A stretch of 10,193 nt of DNA from Bacillota bacterium (GTDB lineage: Bacteria > Bacillota > Clostridia > Peptostreptococcales > Anaerovoracaceae), in contig JAEEOX010000021.1 in assembly GCA_016284485.1 (NCBI GenBank), forward strand, positions 1-10,193. The letters are read 5' to 3'. The notes below the pieces were generated by a model. It did no database searches. It saw only the letters and a list, made by a program, of their open reading frames with translations, and had not been told where the DNA came from. Numbering within the stretch: position 1 is the stretch's first letter; every line of letters starts with the position of its first letter. Shown here piece after piece: positions 5,654 through 10,193 of this stretch. The translations under genes and the position numbers were made by a program.

Positions 5654-6598
5654 ATGAAGAGATCTTTAAAGAGACTTACGGCGATATTCGCCATATGCCT
5701 GATCGTCATTGCGGTATCCCTGCCTTTTGCGGGCAAGGCTTATGCTGCTACGTCCAACGTATTCGACTACGCAGGGATCCTGGACCAGTATGAACTGGCG
5801 GAGGTGGATGGCTATCTGGCCTCACTTTCCCAGGAACTGCAGTTTGACATAGTGGTGGTGACCACGGATCAGGGACTTGATTCGGACGATCTTCTCAGCG
5901 CGGCGGAGGACTTCTACGACGATAACGGATTCGGATACGGCCCGAACCGTGACGGCATCGTCCTTGCGGTGGACATGGGAAGCAGCCAGATGATCCTCTG
6001 CACCACAGGCTACGGCATAGAGGCTGTGACCGACTACGGTGAAGAGGTGATCTACGACTACATCCTGGACGACATGTCCAACGAGAACTATGCTGAGGCT
6101 TTCAGCCACAAGTTCGGAGAGATCGTCTACGATTTCGTGAAGCTTGCAAGAAACGGAGACGTTGTGGACTGGGATACCCCGGGCTATCCTTCCTACCCCT
6201 GGTATGAGGGAGTAGGGGGAGGAACAGATCCCACCCCCGGCGGAAACGGCGGTGGTTCCGGCGGAATGGAGACCGGTGAAGCTGCAGCCGCTTCCGGAGC
6301 GGGAGCTCTGGCAGTTGGAGCCGCAGCGGGAGCCATCTCATCCGGAAGGAACAAGAGCAAGCTCAAGACCGTAAGGAGAAAGACCCAGGCCGACACCTAT
6401 GAGAGGCGCGACAGCCTTGTGCTCACCGACAGGAGAGAAAGATTCCTTTACAGTACAGTTACCGCTACGCCCAGACCCCAGAATAACAATCAGAGCAGAG
6501 GCCACGGACAAGGGCCCAGGACATCCGGCACCACGATCCACGTGGGACACAGCGGAACTCCCCACGGCGGAGGAGCCAGAGGAGGAAGGAAGTTCTGA
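5654..6598 (+). CDS. TPM-domain membrane/secreted protein (YdjH/YgcG-like)
   Basis: A 314-residue envelope protein. It has a signal sequence (KRSLKR, then a hydrophobic core to about residue 26, with a possible cleavage after AYA at 31) and an extracytoplasmic TPM domain (about 36-165, with NVFDYAGIL, FDIVVVTTDQG, RDGIVLAVDM and GYGIEAV). Then comes a Pro/Gly linker, an Ala/Gly-rich segment (about 209-229) that may span the membrane, and a basic tail (RNKSKLKTVRRK). The chain ends in a His/Gly-rich stretch finishing HGGGARGGRKF, a pattern typical of Firmicutes TPM proteins. TPM domains have been linked to phosphatase activity in plants and to membrane complexes in bacteria; the activity here is unknown. 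AGGAGG (5641-5646) lies 7 bases before ATG. As third gene of the operon it corresponds to B. subtilis ydjH. Confidence 0.88.
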   Translation: MKRSLKRLTAIFAICLIVIAVSLPFAGKAYAATSNVFDYAGILDQYELAEVDGYLASLSQELQFDIVVVTTDQGLDSDDLLSAAEDFYDDNGFGYGPNRDGIVLAVDMGSSQMILCTTGYGIEAVTDYGEEVIYDYILDDMSNENYAEAFSHKFGEIVYDFVKLARNGDVVDWDTPGYPSYPWYEGVGGGTDPTPGGNGGGSGGMETGEAAAASGAGALAVGAAAGAISSGRNKSKLKTVRRKTQADTYERRDSLVLTDRRERFLYSTVTATPRPQNNNQSRGHGQGPRTSGTTIHVGHSGTPHGGGARGGRKF

Positions 6599-6612
6599 TC
6601 TTTCCGAATGGG

Positions 6613-6641
6613 CTGAAAAGGACGTTTCGGCGTGATATAAT
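6613..6641 (+). promoter_or_regulatory. Putative promoter upstream of the microprotein gene
   Basis: CTGAAA (6613-6618), a 17-base spacer and TATAAT (6636-6641) with an extended -10 TG at 6633-6634. The start is expected near 6648, about ten bases before the hairpin at 6659. It may drive the 48-codon gene, subject to the hairpin. Confidence 0.5.
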
Positions 6642-6658
6642 GAAATCAGTATAATGAG

Positions 6659-6686
6659 GACCCGGCAGATGCCGGGTCTTTTCTTT
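6659..6686 (+). terminator. Intrinsic terminator / leader hairpin
   Basis: An 8-bp perfect stem, GACCCGGC / GCCGGGTC, with loop AGAT and followed by TTTTCTTT. It is a good intrinsic terminator for the upstream three-gene operon. It also sits inside the predicted leader of the following small gene, directly before its GGGGAGG ribosome binding site, so it could attenuate that gene. Confidence 0.85.
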
Positions 6687-6698
6687 GGGGAGGCAAAC

Positions 6699-6845
6699 AT
6701 GAGAGAGGCAATATATCTGATCGCCGTAGTGAACATAGTGCTGGGGCTGTATTTTTTGTACGGGAAAAGAGACGTCTTCAGGGGAAGGACCATCGAGGAC
6801 GCAGCGTCGAAGGCCGGGAAGGGGGAAAATGACGCCGGACGGTAG
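6699..6845 (+). CDS. 48-residue single-span membrane protein, unknown function
   Basis: A small gene I do not recognise. The start ATG has a strong GGGGAGG (6687-6693) 5 bases upstream, which is the main support for translation. The product begins MREAIYLIAVVNIVLGLYF, a hydrophobic helix of about residues 5-21, then has a charged tail with GKRDVFRGRTIEDAASKAGKG. By the positive-inside rule (K/R after the helix) the tail is probably cytosolic. The frame also opens earlier, at 6654 inside the terminator stem, but no binding site is there. It lies between the TPM operon and the LCP gene, on the same strand as both; a new promoter follows it. It may be a membrane microprotein tied to one of these neighbours, which is inference only. 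Confidence 0.6.
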   Translation: MREAIYLIAVVNIVLGLYFLYGKRDVFRGRTIEDAASKAGKGENDAGR

Positions 6846-6867
6846 ACAGGGTTTTTGGCAGTTCTCA

Positions 6868-6896
6868 TTTACAAAGCGGGGCAGGGGGTGTATAAT
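6868..6896 (+). promoter_or_regulatory. Promoter of the LCP gene
   Basis: TTTACA (6868-6873), a 17-base spacer and TATAAT (6891-6896). Only one base departs from consensus. The start is expected near 6903, leaving a leader of about 73 nt that includes a weak 5-bp hairpin (6944-6957). Confidence 0.75.
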
Positions 6897-6975
6897 AACC
6901 TCTTAGAATTGGCTATTTATATGCTTTTGAGCCCTGACTCTGGTCTGCCGGGGCAGAAAGAGGACGATAGATACA

Positions 6976-8667
6976 ATGAGAAGCAAAAGAAGACAGATCG
7001 AAGAAATGGAAGAGGAGATCATGACTCCAAACGAAGAAGACGCACTTCTTCCATCGGAGATCAGAGAACTCAACGAGAATACAGAAGAGGCAGAGAAGAA
7101 GCCCAACCCGTTCATCAGGTTTATCCGCTGGATCAGATCATGGAAGATCTGGGTCAAGGTGGTAACGCTTGTGGTCATCTTTGCTCTGGTCACCGTAGGC
7201 GTCATGGCTGCCACCACCATCAATACAGTGATCGACGTGGTGGACGAGATGAATAAGGACACGGAGATCGATGAAGACTACGACCTGGGACTTACTCCTG
7301 TGGACGGGTTCATCAACTTACTCCTCCTGGGTGTCGACGCCAGAGACATGAGCGACCTTAAGGACGCCAGGTCCGACATGGTCATGGTTGCCTCCATCAA
7401 TGTTGAGACCTATGAGGTGACCCTCACATCCATTTACAGAGACACATACATCAAACTGGGTGAATCAAGCACATACGACAAGATCGCTCACGCATTCTTC
7501 TATGGCGGGGCCCCCATGTCCATGAAGACCGTGAACCAGGCCATGGACCTCAATATCGAGAACTACGTTCTGGTCAACTGGAAAGTTGTAGTCGACGTCA
7601 TAGACGCTGTGGGAGGAATTGAACTTGACGTTCAGCAGAACGAGATCAAGGAGATGAATCTCTGCACCTATGAGACTGCCTACTGGACCGGTCACAAGGA
7701 CGACTACGCCACGGTCTCCGCTCCCGGAGTACAGACCGTAAGCGGCGTTCAGGCTGTGGGATACGGCAGAATGAGAAACGGAGTGGGAGACGACTTCAAG
7801 AGGACCGAGAGAATGAGGATCGTCTGCGACAAGCTCCTGGAAAAGATGAAGACCTGCAGCTTCTCCAAGCTCAAGGAACTCATCAACATCATGGCTCCTC
7901 AGGTCAAGACCACACTTAAATTCAACGACCTTCTGGCTCTGGCCAAGGACGTTAACAAATACAGCGTAATTGCAGGAAGCGGATTCCCGTACAACGTTAC
8001 CACAGGATATCTCAATAACGTATCCTACGTGTTCCCCACGGACCTTGCAGGCAACGTAAGGAAATTCCATGAGGATGTCTTCGGACAGGCGGGATACAAT
8101 CCGTCAGCCACGGCTTACAGCATTTCAAACGAAATAAACTACAGAAGATCCAATTCATCTCAGACTTCATCGAATCCGGTGGAGGACGAACCCACCACCC
8201 CGGTACTGCCGCCGGACGATCCGGTGACACCTCCGGATAACGGAGGAGGAAACGGAGGCGGGACCGATCCCGAGCCTCACGAACACAGTTATACTGAGAC
8301 GGGACGTCAGGAACCCACCTGCACCGAGGACGGCTATGTGGTATACACCTGCAGCTGCGGAGAGTCTTATCAGGAACCTCTGCCTGCACTGGGACATGAC
8401 TATCAGCAGACAGGCCATCAGGATCCCACTGAGACCACGGACGGATACACCGAATACACCTGCAGCAGGTGCCAGGCTTCCTACAGGGATGTCATCCCGG
8501 CCACAGGAAGCTCCGGCGGAGGCGGCGAAGGCGGTGACGGCGGTGACGGCAGCGGCGGCTCACCGTCTCACAAAGATCTGCCGGGCATTGGAGGAATCCT
8601 GCCGGACATGACCTTGGGAACGAAGATAAAGAGAATAGCTGTTTTCAGCAGCTTTTCCGCCAGATGA
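6976..8667 (+). CDS. LCP-family (LytR-CpsA-Psr) protein with C-terminal surface repeats
   Basis: LCP enzymes transfer lipid-linked glycopolymers such as teichoic acids or capsule onto peptidoglycan at the outer face of the membrane. This 563-residue protein has a charged cytosolic N-terminus (1-55), one membrane anchor (about 57-80) and an LCP domain (about 111-292). Family motifs are FINLLLLGVDARD, the acidic/Arg pocket DARSDMVMVASIN, TSIYRDTYI, IDAVGGIELDV and the terminal GRMRNGVGDDFKRTERMR. A further folded region reaches about 385, then comes a Pro/Gly linker (400-434). Two roughly 38-residue repeats follow (437-473 and 474-511), then a Gly/Asp-rich tail (512-531) and a short end with no LPXTG sorting signal. 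Typical LCP proteins are about 300-450 residues, so the C-terminal extension is unusual. ATG 6976 has AAAGAGGA 11 bases upstream, a rather wide spacing. The gene follows its own promoter and precedes thrS by 58 bp. Confidence 0.93.
   Translation: MRSKRRQIEEMEEEIMTPNEEDALLPSEIRELNENTEEAEKKPNPFIRFIRWIRSWKIWVKVVTLVVIFALVTVGVMAATTINTVIDVVDEMNKDTEIDEDYDLGLTPVDGFINLLLLGVDARDMSDLKDARSDMVMVASINVETYEVTLTSIYRDTYIKLGESSTYDKIAHAFFYGGAPMSMKTVNQAMDLNIENYVLVNWKVVVDVIDAVGGIELDVQQNEIKEMNLCTYETAYWTGHKDDYATVSAPGVQTVSGVQAVGYGRMRNGVGDDFKRTERMRIVCDKLLEKMKTCSFSKLKELINIMAPQVKTTLKFNDLLALAKDVNKYSVIAGSGFPYNVTTGYLNNVSYVFPTDLAGNVRKFHEDVFGQAGYNPSATAYSISNEINYRRSNSSQTSSNPVEDEPTTPVLPPDDPVTPPDNGGGNGGGTDPEPHEHSYTETGRQEPTCTEDGYVVYTCSCGESYQEPLPALGHDYQQTGHQDPTETTDGYTEYTCSRCQASYRDVIPATGSSGGGGEGGDGGDGSGGSPSHKDLPGIGGILPDMTLGTKIKRIAVFSSFSAR
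8284..8508 (+). repeat. Two in-frame protein repeats in the LCP C-terminus
   Basis: Repeat 1 (8284-8394) and repeat 2 (8395-8508) share the plan H-x-Y, then P-T-x-T-x-D-G-Y-x-x-Y-T-C-S, then a Tyr, and end with PALG or PATG. Repeat 1 has Cys449, Cys459 and Cys461 (CSC). Repeat 2 has Glu486 where the first Cys should be, and Cys496/Cys499 (CSRC). Similar repeats are common in large surface proteins of Clostridia. Their role here, binding a wall component or a metal, is a guess. Confidence 0.8.
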
Positions 8668-8725
8668 TCCCGGCCTTAACGAGGCACAGTCAAAGAGTTG
8701 AGCAACATATTTTTTGGAGGATATA

Positions 8726-10193
8726 ATGAGCAAAATAGATTGGAACGATGACGCGCAGCGCCGTCAGTACAGACATACGGCATCTCACATTATGGCACAG
8801 GCCATCCAGCACATCTGGCCTGAGGCCAAGTTCGCCATAGGACCCGCCATCGACAACGGATTCTATTACGACATCGACATCGACCACAGGTTCACCGAGG
8901 AGGACTTCCCGGCCATCCAGAAGGAGATGAAAAAGATCATCAAGCAGAACCTTCCCCTTGAAAGATCCGAGGTCTCCAGAGAAGAGGCTCTCAAGTTCTT
9001 CAAGGAGAGGAATCAGGACTACAAGGTGGAACTGATCAACGATCTTCCCGAGGATGAGATCATTTCCATGTACACCCAGGGAGATTTCACAGATCTCTGC
9101 GCAGGCCCCCACATGGAGTCCACCGGCCAGATCAAGGCTGTAAAGCTCATGTCCGTGGCAGGTGCGTACTGGAGAGGAGACTCCGACAGACCCATGCTCC
9201 AGAGGATCTATGCTACAGCCTTCCCCTCACAGGAAGAACTGGACGCCTACGTGAACATGCTGGAAGAAGCAAAGAAGAGAGACCACAGGAAGATCGGCAA
9301 GGAGATGAGACTGTACATGTTCAGCGACGAAGCTCCCGGCTTCCCGTTCTATCTCCCCAACGGCATGATCATGAGAAATGAACTTGTGGAGTACTGGCGT
9401 GAGGTCCATGACAGATACGGCTACACTGAGATCATGACTCCGCAGATCATGAAGAGGACCCTCTGGGAGACTTCAGGTCACTGGGATCACTACAAGGAAA
9501 ACATGTACACCACAGTGATCGACGGCGAAGACTATGCCATCAAGCCCATGAACTGCCCGGGAAGCATCCTGGTATACGAGAATGAGCCCCATTCATACAG
9601 AGATCTTCCGCTGAGATACAGCGAGCTGGGAAACGTTCACCGTCACGAGCTTTCCGGAGCCCTTCACGGAATGTTCCGTGTAAGGAACTTCACTCAGGAC
9701 GACGCTCACATCCTTCTTGCTGAAGAGCAGATCGAAGAAGAGGTAAAGAACATCATCAAGTTATACGATGAGATCTACTCACAGTTCGGTCTCACATATG
9801 ACATCCTGCTGTCCACCATGCCCGAGGACCACATCGGTACCAGGGAAGACTGGGACGTTGCCGAAGGCATGCTGGAAAAGGCCATCAAGTCCATAGGAAA
9901 GACCTTCGATATCAACGAGGGAGACGGAGCTTTCTACGGACCCAAGCTTGACTTCATCATCAAGGATTCACTGGGAAGAGAGTGGCAGTGCGGCACAGTC
10001 CAGCTGGACTACCAGCTTCCCGGAAGATTCAGCTGCGAATACACCGGATCCGACGGACAGAAGCATACTCCCGCCATGATCCACAGAGCCTGCTTCGGAT
10101 CTCTTGAGAGATTCATCGGAGTCATCACCGAACACTTCGCAGGCAAGTTCCCGCTTTGGCTGGCACCGGTCCACGTAAGGCTTGTCACAGTCA
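8726..10193 (+). CDS. thrS: Threonyl-tRNA synthetase, TGS-less, 3' end outside window
   Basis: Attaches threonine to tRNA-Thr in the cytoplasm. Translated from ATG 8726, with GGAGG 5 bases upstream; the frame stays open to the window edge (489 codons). The editing domain is present at the very N-terminus, with HTASH (His17, His21) and LCAGPH (Cys125, His129). The class II catalytic core has MNCPG (Cys277), the motif 2 loop VHRHE, RNFTQDDAHI (His328) and MIHRACFGSLERF (His453). Cys277, His328 and His453 match the three zinc ligands of E. coli ThrRS. The anticodon-binding domain begins near the edge (LAPVHVRLVTV). The roughly 60-residue TGS domain that normally precedes the editing domain is absent: an in-frame TGA lies at 8699-8701 just upstream. 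No T-box leader fits in the 58-bp gap after the LCP gene, so it may be co-transcribed with that gene. Confidence 0.96.
   Translation, partial: MSKIDWNDDAQRRQYRHTASHIMAQAIQHIWPEAKFAIGPAIDNGFYYDIDIDHRFTEEDFPAIQKEMKKIIKQNLPLERSEVSREEALKFFKERNQDYKVELINDLPEDEIISMYTQGDFTDLCAGPHMESTGQIKAVKLMSVAGAYWRGDSDRPMLQRIYATAFPSQEELDAYVNMLEEAKKRDHRKIGKEMRLYMFSDEAPGFPFYLPNGMIMRNELVEYWREVHDRYGYTEIMTPQIMKRTLWETSGHWDHYKENMYTTVIDGEDYAIKPMNCPGSILVYENEPHSYRDLPLRYSELGNVHRHELSGALHGMFRVRNFTQDDAHILLAEEQIEEEVKNIIKLYDEIYSQFGLTYDILLSTMPEDHIGTREDWDVAEGMLEKAIKSIGKTFDINEGDGAFYGPKLDFIIKDSLGREWQCGTVQLDYQLPGRFSCEYTGSDGQKHTPAMIHRACFGSLERFIGVITEHFAGKFPLWLAPVHVRLVTV

Noticed and set aside
6338..6868. Minus-strand open frame of 176 codons opposite the TPM gene end and the microprotein
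   Set aside because: It crosses the terminator and two plus-strand genes and shows no recognisable domain or start signal.
6903..6975. Riboswitch or structured leader before the LCP gene
   Set aside because: Only a weak 5-bp hairpin (6944-6957) is visible; the leader is too short and unstructured for a known riboswitch class.
7465..8070. Minus-strand open frame of 201 codons inside the LCP gene
   Set aside because: Antisense shadow of a conserved domain; Val/His-rich composition and no motif.
8698..8727. TTGAGC and TATAAT with an 18-base spacer before thrS
   Set aside because: The TATAAT overlaps the thrS start codon, so a transcript from it would lack the ribosome binding site and the start; taken as chance.

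Overview
The window looks like chromosomal DNA of a bacterium in the Bacillota, probably class Clostridia. Supporting signs are strong AGGAGG-type ribosome binding sites, heavy AGA/AGG use for arginine, near-consensus housekeeping promoters, an LCP cell-wall ligase, a YdjI/YdjG/YdjH-like gene set, and an acyl-ACP thioesterase of the type found in Firmicutes. Base composition is moderate, near half GC by eye in the genes and AT-rich in the promoter gaps. I cannot place it to genus. No prophage, insertion sequence, CRISPR array or rRNA is visible.

Left part (1-3225). The window opens with the 3' end of an ABC exporter gene. Next come two near-identical hairpins whose T-tracts lie on the minus strand, directly behind a minus-strand tRNA-Pro(CGG) with an encoded CCA. 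Diverging from the tRNA is a plus-strand pair: exonuclease III (xth) and a two-hotdog acyl-ACP thioesterase. This pair converges on, and overlaps by 11 bp, a minus-strand pair in which maf (nucleotide pyrophosphatase) is translationally coupled to mscL (mechanosensitive channel).

Centre (3230-6845). A strong promoter drives three genes: an SPFH/virion-core-like protein with a C-terminal zinc ribbon, a double-zinc-ribbon protein with a C-terminal membrane anchor, and a secreted or membrane TPM-domain protein. They match the B. subtilis ydjI, ydjG and ydjH families, which there work with PspA in the membrane-stress response. Here no pspA is in view and the order differs. A strong hairpin separates the first two genes. 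A terminator-like hairpin follows the third, and it lies just downstream of another promoter and just upstream of a 48-residue membrane microprotein gene. This is the most interesting part of the window.

Right part (6846-10193). A near-consensus promoter precedes an LCP-family (LytR-CpsA-Psr) envelope enzyme that carries an unusual C-terminal extension of two cysteine-containing surface repeats and a glycine-rich tail. After a 58-bp gap comes thrS, truncated by the window edge. It encodes a threonyl-tRNA synthetase that lacks the usual N-terminal TGS domain.

Overall the window is mostly core genes (DNA repair, translation, lipid and envelope maintenance), with an envelope-stress theme: MscL, the SPFH/zinc-ribbon/TPM set and LCP.
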